Assembly (NCBI GenBank): GCA_035555795.1
Contig: DATMGE010000031.1
Coordinates: 1-37,933 of the forward strand
Direction: 5' to 3'
Origin: RCIO01 sp035555795
GTDB taxonomy: Bacteria > Pseudomonadota > Alphaproteobacteria > Rhizobiales > Rhizobiaceae
DNA: 37,933 nucleotides
The notes under the pieces are model-generated. The model worked only from the letters and a program-made list of their open reading frames with translations, was not told where the DNA came from and ran no database searches. Each line of letters begins with the position of its first letter. Position 1 is the stretch's first letter. The position numbers and the translations under genes were made by a program. This document shows, piece by piece, positions 15,957-23,812 of the stretch.

Positions 15957-16781
15957 TTATCGGCGATGGGTGCGCAGCCATTCGCGCCATTGGGCCACAC
16001 TGCCGTTGAAGACATTGATGTCGGCATCGCCCTTGATTCCAGGGATTTCGCCCGTGCCGGTATATTGCCAGAACAGGAACCGCCGCCCGCCATAGCGCTC
16101 ATGCGGATGGGCAGCGACGGAGCGCAGCCACAGGTCGTAGCCGTGGAACTCCTGCAGGCGGTTGTCCTCGTAGAAATCAACCGACGTGTAGATGATCGGC
16201 TTCCTGCCGTAGTGGCGGCCGACGATGTCGAGGAAGACGCGCATCTCGGCATGCACCGTGGCCGCGGGCGGACGCAGGCGGCAGGTGGGGGATAGCGGGT
16301 TCCACTCCATGTCGAGCACCGGCGGCAGCATGCCGGCCTCGCGCGGCACGTTGCGGATGAACCACTCCGCCTGCTCGCTGGCCGGCCGGCAGAAATAGTA
16401 GAAATGATAGGCCGCGCGGGGAATGCCGGCCGCCTTCGCACCGCGCCAGTGCTGCGCGAACATGTCATCGAGCCGGTCGCCGCCCTCGGTCGCCTTGATG
16501 AAGGCGAAGGAGATACCGGCCGCCTTGACGGTCGGCCAGTCCACCTCGCGCTGATATTTCGATACGTCGGTTCCGTGGACCGGATAGGCCCATGGCGCGC
16601 GCCCATCCCATGGATGCGGGTCGCGGTCGCCGAAGCGCGGGCCGGCACCGCCGGCCGAGGGTACGAGGTCGGAGAAGTCGTAGCTGGTCGATGTGCAGGC
16701 CGCAGCCAGCAACAGCAAGATGATCGCCCCAAGCCGCCTCAAAACCCGCCTCCGTTCAGCACGAATCGCGCCATGTTCCAT
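15957..16781 (-). CDS. GH25 lysozyme-like lipoprotein
   Basis: A 274-residue glycosyl hydrolase family 25 muramidase, which cleaves the MurNAc-GlcNAc bond hydrolytically. The N-terminus is a lipoprotein signal: basic region, hydrophobic ILLLLAAAC, with Cys29 as lipidated residue. GH25 motifs are visible: HGTDVSKYQ (Asp72), FIKATEGG and the catalytic pair in VLDMEWN, then IIYTS and LFWQYTGTG near the end. The ATG at 16781 stands almost directly on its AGAGGA site. A TTG at 16742, spaced six bases from a perfect GGAGG, would give MRRLGAIILLLL and an equally good lipoprotein signal. Next to mltB in the same orientation. Confidence 0.9.
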   Translation of the reverse strand: MEHGAIRAERRRVLRRLGAIILLLLAAACTSTSYDFSDLVPSAGGAGPRFGDRDPHPWDGRAPWAYPVHGTDVSKYQREVDWPTVKAAGISFAFIKATEGGDRLDDMFAQHWRGAKAAGIPRAAYHFYYFCRPASEQAEWFIRNVPREAGMLPPVLDMEWNPLSPTCRLRPPAATVHAEMRVFLDIVGRHYGRKPIIYTSVDFYEDNRLQEFHGYDLWLRSVAAHPHERYGGRRFLFWQYTGTGEIPGIKGDADINVFNGSVAQWREWLRTHRR

Positions 16782-16941
16782 TCCTCTGGATACGCGATGA
16801 CGGGACGCCGGTCAGCGTCACGACACCGGCTACAGGCAGTTTCACCCTGATCATTGATTTTCGCCACGTCCCGCCCGATGCTCGCGGCCGCGACGATGCC
16901 CGGCGGTGGCGGCGAGAGAATGGCGTCGCGCCGGGGGAAGA

Positions 16942-18312
16942 ATGTCGGTCGTGGTGTCGATCCTGAAATGGTTCCTTGTCGCTGTGCTTGCGGCGTTCGC
17001 GGGCGGGTTGCTCTGGCTCTATCTTTCTCCGCCGGCATTGATCCGGGTCGGCACCGGCTATGCGGCGAAGATCGTCTGTTCCAACCACTTCATCGCCGGC
17101 CGCGATGCCGAACAGGTGCTGAAGGTCGATGTGCAGGCGCCGGGCCATCCGCTGCTGGGCTTCGTCACCGCGGCTGTGGACGAGGACGCCCGCACCGTAT
17201 CGGCTTCGCTGCTGGGCATCTTCGGCACCTCATATGCGCTGGCGCGCGACGGGATGGGCTGCACCTCCGTTCCGGATGGGGAGATGGATGCAGCCCGCCG
17301 CATGGCCCTGTCGGTGGCGGAGTCCGAACCTGCGCCGGTGCAGGACATGCTTTGGCCCGAGGGCGCGCGGGTGGAGCCGTCGCAGGATACGGCCGTTTCC
17401 GCAATCCTCGACGATGCCGAGATGACGGGGCCTGGCATGCGCGCCGTCGTGGTGGTCAAGAATGGCCGCATCGTCGGCGAGCGCTATGGCGAGGGGTTTT
17501 CAGCCGATACACCGCTCCTCGGCTGGTCGATGACCAAGACCGTCTCCGCCGCGATCATCGGCACGCTGGTGCGCGAGGGGCGGCTGGCGCTCGATCAGGA
17601 TGACCTCTTCGAACTGTGGAGCACGGACGATCGCAGCGCGATCACCATTGCCGAACTGATGGCGATGTCGAGCGGGCTCGCCTTCAACGAGGATTATGGC
17701 GACGTGACCGATGTCACGCGCATGCTCTATCTCGAGCCCGACATGGCGGGCTTCGCCGCCGCGAAGGATCTGGTCGCGGCGCCGGGCAGCGTTTTCAGCT
17801 ACTCATCGGGCACCACGCTCATGCTGTCGCGCATCTGGCAGGACAGCTTCGACGACCCGGCGGCGTCGTTGGCATGGCCGAGGAATGCGCTTTTCGCACC
17901 GCTCGGGATGCGCAGCGCGGTGTTCGAGGCCGATGCGCGAGGCACATTCACCGGTTCGTCCTATCTCTATGCGACGGCGCGTGACTGGGCCCGCTTCGGC
18001 CAGTTCTTGATGCAGGACGGCGTGTGGCAGGGCAGGCATATCCTGCCCGACGGCTATGTGGCGATGATGCGCGAGCCCGCGCCGGCCTCCGACGGCCTCT
18101 ATGGCAAGGGCCAGCTCTGGCTGCGTGGGCCGGGCGGTGATGCGGAAGCGGATTTGCCGGACGATACTTTCTGGCTGCGTGGGCATGACGGTCAGTCCGT
18201 CACGATCGTTCCCTCGCGCGACCTCGTCGTCGTGCGGCTGGGGCTGACGCCGTCGAAGCTGGGCTACAGGCCGCAGGCGCTGGTCGCCGCCCTGGCCGCG
18301 GCGCTCCCCTGA
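16942..18312 (+). CDS. membrane-anchored serine hydrolase, beta-lactamase/class C PBP fold
   Basis: A 456-residue protein with one N-terminal membrane helix (residues 6-28), then a spacer of about 110 residues and a beta-lactamase-family domain. The nucleophile motif is Ser196-M-T-Lys199, the second motif is Tyr287-S-S in FSYSSG (YxN in AmpC), and HDGQS near the end takes the KTG place. These changes fit an esterase or peptidase of the family (6-aminohexanoate-hydrolase-like) rather than a true beta-lactamase. The ATG at 16942 follows GGGGGAAGA; an upstream GTG is less likely. It ends three bases before the convergent btaB stop. Confidence 0.88.
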   Translation: MSVVVSILKWFLVAVLAAFAGGLLWLYLSPPALIRVGTGYAAKIVCSNHFIAGRDAEQVLKVDVQAPGHPLLGFVTAAVDEDARTVSASLLGIFGTSYALARDGMGCTSVPDGEMDAARRMALSVAESEPAPVQDMLWPEGARVEPSQDTAVSAILDDAEMTGPGMRAVVVVKNGRIVGERYGEGFSADTPLLGWSMTKTVSAAIIGTLVREGRLALDQDDLFELWSTDDRSAITIAELMAMSSGLAFNEDYGDVTDVTRMLYLEPDMAGFAAAKDLVAAPGSVFSYSSGTTLMLSRIWQDSFDDPAASLAWPRNALFAPLGMRSAVFEADARGTFTGSSYLYATARDWARFGQFLMQDGVWQGRHILPDGYVAMMREPAPASDGLYGKGQLWLRGPGGDAEADLPDDTFWLRGHDGQSVTIVPSRDLVVVRLGLTPSKLGYRPQALVAALAAALP

Positions 18313-18315
18313 ATG

Positions 18316-18975
18316 TCAGCGATAGAGGACTGCCCGCCAGGCATAGCCCCGATAGAGCGGGGTGATGGCGAGGCGCCCGCCGATGCGCTCGGCCTGCGCG
18401 GCAAGCTCGGCTGCCAGCATGGCTCGCGGCTCGACATGGAAGCGCGCCAGCCATGCACGCAAGCCGCTGCGGAACCAGCGCGGCAGGCGATCCTGCTCGC
18501 CGAAATCCACGACATGCAGCGAGCCGCCTTCCGCGAGACAGTCGGCGGCCTTCGCCACCGCGCGTTCCCAGCCGGGGATCATCGACAGGGCATAGGAGAA
18601 GAAGACGCGGTCGAAACGCTGTCGGCCGAAAAGGGCATCCGCATCGAAGGCTGTCGCGTCGCCTGCGGCTAGCGCGACGCTACCGTCGATGCGGGCAGCG
18701 CGGATATTGCCGCGTGCGGTTTCGAGCATGGCGTCCGAGATGTCGAGGCCGAAATAGCGCGCCTGCGGGAACTTCTGCGCCGCCAGGATGATGTTGCGGC
18801 CGGTGCCGCAACCAAGTTCCAGCACGGTGCCGTCCGGCGGCACATCGAGGCCGGCAAGGAGGCCGTCGCGGCCGAGAAGGTAATATTTGCGCGTCAGATC
18901 GTAGAAATGGCGCTGATGGCGGTAGACGCCATCCATCAGCGCTGCATGGTTCGTGACGGCCGCGCCCACGCTCAT
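18316..18975 (-). CDS. btaB: betaine lipid synthesis N-methyltransferase BtaB
   Basis: A 219-residue class I methyltransferase with motif I VLELGCGTGRN near residue 50 and motif II GLDISDAML. In the betaine lipid pathway BtaB adds three methyl groups from S-adenosylmethionine to diacylglyceryl-homoserine, giving DGTS, a phosphorus-free membrane lipid. Its ATG overlaps the btaA stop by four bases (ATGA), so the assignment rests on both sequence and partner. The frame stays open upstream into btaA, but that part is out of family. It ends three bases from the convergent serine hydrolase gene. Confidence 0.9.
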   Translation of the reverse strand: MSVGAAVTNHAALMDGVYRHQRHFYDLTRKYYLLGRDGLLAGLDVPPDGTVLELGCGTGRNIILAAQKFPQARYFGLDISDAMLETARGNIRAARIDGSVALAAGDATAFDADALFGRQRFDRVFFSYALSMIPGWERAVAKAADCLAEGGSLHVVDFGEQDRLPRWFRSGLRAWLARFHVEPRAMLAAELAAQAERIGGRLAITPLYRGYAWRAVLYR

Positions 18976-20213
18976 GCGTCCTTCAGTACGTAGAGGTGAA
19001 AGCCGCCATAGATGGCCGAACGGTCGTTTTGCGTATGCGTGGCGGATTCCTCCGCCTCGTAGCGCCAGCGTGCGAGGATGTCCTCGCGCAGGCGGCCGGG
19101 CAGGAGGCTTTCGCGCGCCGCGGTGCGGAAGATAACGCGCGCGCCGGGCGTGGCGGTACGGGTGATCTCGCTCCACAGCGTGTCGAGCTGGTTGTCGGTC
19201 ATCCAGTCCTGCGCGTCGAGCAGCACGTAGCGGTCGACGCTTCCGGCCGGCTTGCGCGCCAGCAGCTCGACGAAGTTGGCGTGATGGATGGTCACGCGGC
19301 TGACATTGTCGCGCAGCGCCGCATGGTTTTCAGCCTCCAGATAGGCGGGAAGCGCACCTTGCTGCGGCTCGGGATAGCGGCGTGCGAAAGCCTGCCAGGC
19401 GAAATAGTTCCTGCGTAGGGGAAAGCCACAGGCGAGCTTTTCCAGCCGCGCCGACAGGACGGCGGCCATCTCGCCACCCTCGCGCAGCGCATCATATTGC
19501 GCCGGCGGGATGCCGAGGCCGAAGAGCGATTCCTTGCGCCTTGTCATCCAGCGGATCAGCGGCTTGTCGAATAGCGGGCGCAGGCGGTCCTCGAAGAAAT
19601 GCCGCTGGTCGCGCAAGGTCTTGGCTTCCATGATCTCGCGCGGATCGACGCCATGCAGCCGCGCGACGACATGGCCGGCGGTGATGAAGGCGCCGAGCAG
19701 GCCCTTGCGATAGAAATTGCCGTTGAAGGCTTCGATCCGCCGACGTCCGGTGGGGCCGCGACCTTCCCAATAGGCGCGTGTGGCCGTGTCGAGATGCGGC
19801 GCGATCATGTCGTCATAGGCGCGGACGTTCTGGCTGCCGCCTTCGCCGGAGAAGAAGCGATAGAGGTCGCGCTGGGTGGGCAGGTGCCGCACCGCCGCGA
19901 GCTTCATGCGGTTGAGCGCGACATGGGCGGGGTTGAGATCGACCGCATCGATCGCCGCGGGCGAGCGGGTCAAATAGGCGAGGATGTTGCAGCCGCCCGA
20001 GGCAATAGTGACGATGCGGTGGCCTTCGCCAAGGCGCATGGCCTGCATGTCGACATCGGGGTCTTCCCAGATCTGCGGATAGACGAGGCCGGTGAACAGC
20101 CAGGCGAAAAGCCGCTCCGACAGTCCCGCGCGCGACAAAGCGCGGTGCTGATAGATCGCCGCGCCGAGGCGGTCCCTGCCGCGCAGCCCGATTTCTACGG
20201 AAGCGTCTGTCAT
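18972..20213 (-). CDS. btaA: S-adenosylmethionine:diacylglycerol 3-amino-3-carboxypropyltransferase BtaA
   Basis: A 413-residue protein of the BtaA family, the first enzyme of DGTS synthesis. It moves the aminocarboxypropyl group of S-adenosylmethionine onto diacylglycerol. Visible blocks include YPQIWEDPDVDM, a SAM-site-like IVTIASGGCNILAYL with VDLNPAHVALNRMKL, and the C-terminal VLLDAQDWMTD. Followed by btaB with a 4-base overlap. In Sinorhizobium and Rhodobacter this operon makes phosphorus-free lipid during phosphate limitation; a possible Pho box lies upstream here (20270-20301). The ATG at 20213 has only a weak ribosome-binding site. Confidence 0.94.
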   Translation of the reverse strand: MTDASVEIGLRGRDRLGAAIYQHRALSRAGLSERLFAWLFTGLVYPQIWEDPDVDMQAMRLGEGHRIVTIASGGCNILAYLTRSPAAIDAVDLNPAHVALNRMKLAAVRHLPTQRDLYRFFSGEGGSQNVRAYDDMIAPHLDTATRAYWEGRGPTGRRRIEAFNGNFYRKGLLGAFITAGHVVARLHGVDPREIMEAKTLRDQRHFFEDRLRPLFDKPLIRWMTRRKESLFGLGIPPAQYDALREGGEMAAVLSARLEKLACGFPLRRNYFAWQAFARRYPEPQQGALPAYLEAENHAALRDNVSRVTIHHANFVELLARKPAGSVDRYVLLDAQDWMTDNQLDTLWSEITRTATPGARVIFRTAARESLLPGRLREDILARWRYEAEESATHTQNDRSAIYGGFHLYVLKDA

Positions 20214-20269
20214 CTCGTGATTCCCCGTCGGAGCGAATGTGACGGGGCATAAGACCGGGCGATGACGCG

Positions 20270-20301
20270 TCTATGTCGGCTCGATTACCGAAATGTGACG
20301 G
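20270..20301 (-). promoter_or_regulatory. possible Pho box and -10 of btaAB
   Basis: The minus strand reads CCGTCAC-ATTT-CGGTAAT (20301-20284), two 7-base half-sites 11 bases apart, each matching 5 of 7 of the Pho half-site CTGTCAT. CATAGA (20275-20270) follows after 8 bases as a -10, the usual place in PhoB-activated promoters. A second CCCGTCACATT lies at 20246-20236. Confidence 0.4.
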
Positions 20302-20333
20302 GCGGTGGGGGCAAGCGAAGCTGCATACCCACC

Positions 20334-20351
20334 GTCACCCTATGGGGTGAC
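20334..20351. promoter_or_regulatory. palindrome upstream of the O-demethylase gene
   Basis: GTCACCC-TATG-GGGTGAC is a perfect 7-bp inverted repeat, 62 bases before the start codon. A palindrome with the same outer arms lies just after the gene (21776-21793). Operator function is inferred. Confidence 0.4.
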
Positions 20352-20413
20352 ATACCGGTTCGGCTTGCCGTCCTAGCCTCCTGCCATCGTACCAGGCCGA
20401 CAGGGAGGACGTC

Positions 20414-21769
20414 ATGGCGCAAAACGACCCGAAATCGCTGGAAGACAAGCTGCGAGGCTACGCATCAGCACTGGAGATGCTGAAGACCGCGCCGACCGGA
20501 ACCTATCAGCATCCGGTGCCGGAGCAGTACACGCACTGGATGGACGAGCAGGAAGCCTGGCGCAAGTCGGCGATCCTGTTCGACCAGTCGTTCCACATGA
20601 CCGACCTCTATATTACCGGGCCGGACACGAAGCGTCTGCTGGCCGAGACCTCGATCAACAATTACGAGGACTGGCGGCCGCTGAAGGCGTTCCAATATGT
20701 GGCGACCGGCCATGACGGCAATCTGATCGCCGATTCGATTGGCTATTGCCTGAAGGACGGTTCGGTGAATGTCGTCGGCAAGCCGCCGGCGGCGAACTGG
20801 CTGCGCTTCCATGCGGAGCGGGAAGGGCTCGACGTATCCTTCGAGGAGGATCGCCGGATCCTGGAATCCAATCCGCGCCGCAAGACGTTCCGCCTCCAGT
20901 TGCAGGGGCCGGCCGCGCCCGCGATCCTGGAAGAGGCCAATGGCGGCCCGCTGCCGGAGACGCGGCCCTTCGGCATGTGCGAATTCACCATTGGCGGGCG
21001 GCCGGTCACCGGTCTGCGCCACGGCATGGCGGGCGCGCCGGGCATGGAGTTCTGGGGCGCGTTCGACGACCGCGAACATGTGCGCGCGACGCTGGAGCGC
21101 GTCGGGAAGAACCATGGAATGCTGCTCGGCGGACGCAAATCCTATCTCACGGCCAGCAAGGAATCCGGCTGGATCGGGGCGCTGCTGCCGGCGATCTTTT
21201 CCACGCCCGAAATGAAGAACTACCGCGAATGGCTGCCGGCGAGCAGCTTCGAGGCGAACATGTCGATCGGCGGCAGCCTCGATGCGCCGGCGATCGAGGG
21301 CTACTATCTCGACCCGTGGGCGGTCGGCTACCACCGCCTCATCCACTGGGACCACGATTTCGTCGGTCGCGATACGCTTCTGGCGAAGCGGGACGACAGA
21401 CATCTGAAGAAGGTCTGGCTCAGCTGGAACCGGGACGACGTGCTGCGCATCGTGGGGTCGCTGCTGGATGAGGGACTGCCGTTCAAGCAGTTCGAATGGC
21501 CCTATGGCGAATATGGCTCCTGCCCATATGACAAAGCGCTGGTGGATGGCGCGCCGGCCGGAATGTCGCTCTATTCCTTCTACTCGGCCAATAGCCGTTC
21601 CTTCATGTCCATGGGGCTGATCCGCGAAGATCTGGCGACGGACGGAGCCGAGGTGACGGTTATATGGGGCGACGCGGATGGCGGGGCGTCGAAGCCGATG
21701 GTGCCATTGCACGAGGCGACGGAAGTTCGCGCCATGATCAGCCCGAAGTTCCGCACCCGCTCCCGGTAG
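20414..21769 (+). CDS. tetrahydrofolate-dependent aryl O-demethylase-like protein (LigM/DesA, GcvT family)
   Basis: A 451-residue GcvT-fold protein. It resembles Sphingobium LigM and DesA, which pass the methyl group of vanillate or syringate to tetrahydrofolate. Shared stretches recalled from LigM include the start region (FDQSFHMTDLYI), PAANWLRFHA, LRHGMAGAPG, YREWLPASSFEA with the following IGGS, and HDFIGRD (here HDFVGRD). No protocatechuate or one-carbon genes are adjacent, so another methylated substrate such as DMSP (DmdA is a relative) or a different aromatic is possible. AGGGAGG stands before the ATG. It is divergent from btaA and is followed by a hairpin. The subfamily is fairly sure, the substrate is not. 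Confidence 0.83.
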   Translation: MAQNDPKSLEDKLRGYASALEMLKTAPTGTYQHPVPEQYTHWMDEQEAWRKSAILFDQSFHMTDLYITGPDTKRLLAETSINNYEDWRPLKAFQYVATGHDGNLIADSIGYCLKDGSVNVVGKPPAANWLRFHAEREGLDVSFEEDRRILESNPRRKTFRLQLQGPAAPAILEEANGGPLPETRPFGMCEFTIGGRPVTGLRHGMAGAPGMEFWGAFDDREHVRATLERVGKNHGMLLGGRKSYLTASKESGWIGALLPAIFSTPEMKNYREWLPASSFEANMSIGGSLDAPAIEGYYLDPWAVGYHRLIHWDHDFVGRDTLLAKRDDRHLKKVWLSWNRDDVLRIVGSLLDEGLPFKQFEWPYGEYGSCPYDKALVDGAPAGMSLYSFYSANSRSFMSMGLIREDLATDGAEVTVIWGDADGGASKPMVPLHEATEVRAMISPKFRTRSR

Positions 21770-21775
21770 AGCATC

Positions 21776-21793
21776 GTCACGGCGTACCGTGAC
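21776..21793. repeat. hairpin after the O-demethylase gene
   Basis: GTCACGG-CGTA-CCGTGAC, a perfect 7-bp inverted repeat with a 4-base centre, starts six bases after the stop. No T-run follows, so it is a weak terminator or a protein-binding site. Confidence 0.45.
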
Positions 21794-21893
21794 ATAATTG
21801 GAAATGCTTTGTGACGAAACCGATCTCTGACTGCCGCATTTTGGTTCCGAAGGTCGAATGACTTTGGATCATCTAGGAAGAAGGAGAGAACCG

Positions 21894-22100
21894 ATGAGGA
21901 AGTTTGTGATTGCGTCGGCTTCGGCGATTGCCGTTCTGGGTCTTGCTGCCTGCAGCGACACCGATGACACCAGCACGCAGAGCGTCGAGCCCCAGGAGAC
22001 CATGCCGAGCACGCCCGCGCCGGGCGCCACGCCGCCGGCCCCTCCTGCGGAGCCTGCGCCCTCCAGCCCCGCGCCGTCATCTCCGGCGCCCGCCAATTAA
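21894..22100 (+). CDS. small proline-rich lipoprotein
   Basis: A 68-residue protein with a lipoprotein signal (MRKFVIASASAIAVLGLAAC) and probable lipid attachment at Cys20. The mature part is acidic at first (SDTDDTSTQSVEPQET) and then almost only Pro, Ala and Ser, so it should be unstructured, as in linkers that reach across the periplasm. An AGGAG site precedes the ATG; an upstream in-frame start lacks one. It has its own terminator. No function can be assigned, and the low-complexity tail could vary in length between strains. Confidence 0.75.
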   Translation: MRKFVIASASAIAVLGLAACSDTDDTSTQSVEPQETMPSTPAPGATPPAPPAEPAPSSPAPSSPAPAN

Positions 22101-22113
22101 GGCGTGACCTGAG

Positions 22114-22144
22114 GAAGGGGCCGCGAAAGCGGCCTCTTCTTTTT
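22114..22144 (+). terminator. Rho-independent terminator after the lipoprotein gene
   Basis: An 11-bp stem (22114-22124 with 22129-22139, one G-T pair), GAAA loop, followed by five T. It ends the lipoprotein transcript before the djlA-like gene. Confidence 0.9.
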
Positions 22145-22217
22145 CATGCGCCCTCCAGATTGGCGCGTCGAACCATCGTGATTTTCCCGGCCGCTTTTAT
22201 GCGACGCCAGCCGATTA

Positions 22218-22240
22218 CGTCTGGCTGCAAAATGCTCTAG
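22218..22240 (+). promoter_or_regulatory. repeated upstream motif, copy 2
   Basis: This is the partner of 13243-13265 (20 of 23 bases identical, core GGCTGCAAAAT, end TCTAG). It ends nine bases before the djlA-like start, closer than copy 1 is to its gene, so if it is a promoter the transcript would be nearly leaderless. Confidence 0.4.
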
Positions 22241-22249
22241 AAGTGCGCC

Positions 22250-22960
22250 ATGTCACTCTGGTCGGATCTTGGACGCCTCGTCGCGTCGCGCGGCGGGCGC
22301 GCCTTCAATGCAGTCATCGAGGCGATAAGGACCGTCTTTGCAGGCGATCCCGAACGCCGTCGGCAGGTCGCCTTTTCCATCGCCATGATCGCGCTGTCGG
22401 CAAAGATGGCGAAGGCCGACGGCGTGGTTACGCAGGATGAAGTGCGCGCCTTCCGCCAGCTTTTCGACATCCCGCCCGCCGAGGCGCGGAACGTCGCCCG
22501 GCTCTACGACCTCGCCAAGCAGGATGTGGCCGGGTTCGAGAGCTATGCCGGCCAGATCGTCGGGCTTTGCAGCGCCGGGGAAACGGATTGCCCTTTGCTC
22601 GAAGACGTCATTGACGGGCTTCTGTTCATCGCCACCGCAGATGGAATCGTCCACGAGCACGAAATCGCCTATCTCCACCGGATTGCGGAAATCTTCCACA
22701 TTTCGGAGGCGCATTTCCGCTCGATCCTGGCGCGGCATACGCTGGCGGGCGAAGGCGATCCCTATCTGGTGCTTGGCATCGGCCGTGACGCTTCAACGGA
22801 GGCGATACGCAAGCGCTATCGCGACCTGGTGAAGGAGAACCATCCCGACAGTCTCATCGCCCGCGGGCTGCCGGCCGAGTTCATCGCCATTGCCACGCGG
22901 CGGCTTGCGCGCATCAACGATGCCTATTCGATGATCGAGCGCGGCCTGAAACCGGCATGA
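22250..22960 (+). CDS. DjlA-like protein: TerB-type helical domain plus DnaJ domain
   Basis: A 236-residue protein. Residues 35-160 form a TerB/DjlA-type helical domain, with paired acidic motifs (KADGVVTQDEV and TADGIVHEHEI). The C-terminus is a J domain starting at DPYLVLGIGRDAS, with the DnaK-stimulating HPD in KENHPDSL near residue 198. E. coli DjlA has an N-terminal membrane helix that is not evident here, so this one is probably soluble. It would act as a DnaK co-chaperone. The start codon has little ribosome-binding site. Its stop overlaps the ampD-like gene by four bases, indicating coupling. This pairing is common in Rhizobiales. Confidence 0.88.
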   Translation: MSLWSDLGRLVASRGGRAFNAVIEAIRTVFAGDPERRRQVAFSIAMIALSAKMAKADGVVTQDEVRAFRQLFDIPPAEARNVARLYDLAKQDVAGFESYAGQIVGLCSAGETDCPLLEDVIDGLLFIATADGIVHEHEIAYLHRIAEIFHISEAHFRSILARHTLAGEGDPYLVLGIGRDASTEAIRKRYRDLVKENHPDSLIARGLPAEFIAIATRRLARINDAYSMIERGLKPA

Positions 22961-23721
22961 GCGGCTTTGTCCCCGACCATCCCGGTGCCGAGGTGCGCGT
23001 GTCGCCCAATTTCGGCCCGCGGCGGGAAGGTCTGACCGCCGATTGCCTCATCCTCCACTATACGGGGATGGAAACCGGCGAAGGGGCCGAGCACTGGCTT
23101 TGCGCGCCCGAAAGCGAGGTGTCGTCACACTATCTCGTCCATGAGGACGGGCGCATCGTGCAGATGGTGCGCGAGGCCGACCGCGCCTGGCATGCCGGAC
23201 GCAGTTCGTGGCACGGGCAGCCGGACATGAATTCCTGCTCGATCGGCATCGAGATCGTCAATCCGGGCCATCTTCTCGGCTATCCGGACTTCCCGCCGGC
23301 GCAGATCGATGCGGTTTCAGACCTGTGCGTGAGTATCTGCGCGCGCCACGAAATCGCCCCCGAGCGCGTTCTGGCACATTCGGATATCGCTCCCGGCCGC
23401 AAGATTGACCCCGGCGAGAAGTTTCCCTGGGCGCTTCTGGCGGCGCGGGGCATCGGTCATTTCGTCGCGCCCTCGCCGATCGCCGGCGGCCGTTTTCTCG
23501 CCGCCGGCGATCGCGGCGAACCCGTCGAGGCTCTGCAATCCATGTTGGCCCTCTATGGCTACGGCATTGCGATCAGCGGGACCTTCGATGCGGCGACGGA
23601 GCAGGTCGTCAGCGCCTTTCAGCGCCATTTCCGGCCTGAGAAGGTGGATGGCGTGGCGGATCGCTCCACGATCGAGACGCTGCACCGGCTGCTTGCGGCG
23701 TTGCCGACGCTGCCCGCCTGA
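22957..23721 (+). CDS. N-acetylmuramoyl-L-alanine amidase (AmpD family) with peptidoglycan-binding domain
   Basis: A 254-residue protein. The Amidase_2 domain fills residues 15-165, with zinc ligands expected at His34 (LILHYT), the His of VLAHSDIAPG and the following Asp in KIDPGEKFPW. A PG_binding_1 domain follows (VEALQSMLALYGYGI, then TEQVVSAFQRHF). It lacks a signal peptide, as AmpD proteins that cleave cytoplasmic anhydro-muropeptides do; the binding domain makes it closer to the AmpDh or AmiD forms, so location is uncertain. It overlaps the djlA-like gene (ATGA). It fits with the two lytic transglycosylases here, which make its anhydro substrates. Confidence 0.9.
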   Translation: MSGFVPDHPGAEVRVSPNFGPRREGLTADCLILHYTGMETGEGAEHWLCAPESEVSSHYLVHEDGRIVQMVREADRAWHAGRSSWHGQPDMNSCSIGIEIVNPGHLLGYPDFPPAQIDAVSDLCVSICARHEIAPERVLAHSDIAPGRKIDPGEKFPWALLAARGIGHFVAPSPIAGGRFLAAGDRGEPVEALQSMLALYGYGIAISGTFDAATEQVVSAFQRHFRPEKVDGVADRSTIETLHRLLAALPTLPA

Positions 23722-23766
23722 CAGACGCCTTTCGGCGACCGTCACACGAGGTCATGTTTCGCGCGG

Positions 23767-23779
23767 TCACATAATGTGA
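23767..23779. repeat. short palindrome after the ampD-like gene
   Basis: TCACAT-A-ATGTGA, a perfect 6-bp inverted repeat with a 1-base centre, 45 bases after the amidase stop. It may be an operator for the downstream gene. Not a CRP site, whose arms are in the opposite order. Confidence 0.3.
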
Positions 23780-23812
23780 GGCGATTGGCCCTTTTCCATG
23801 CCGATTTGGCCG

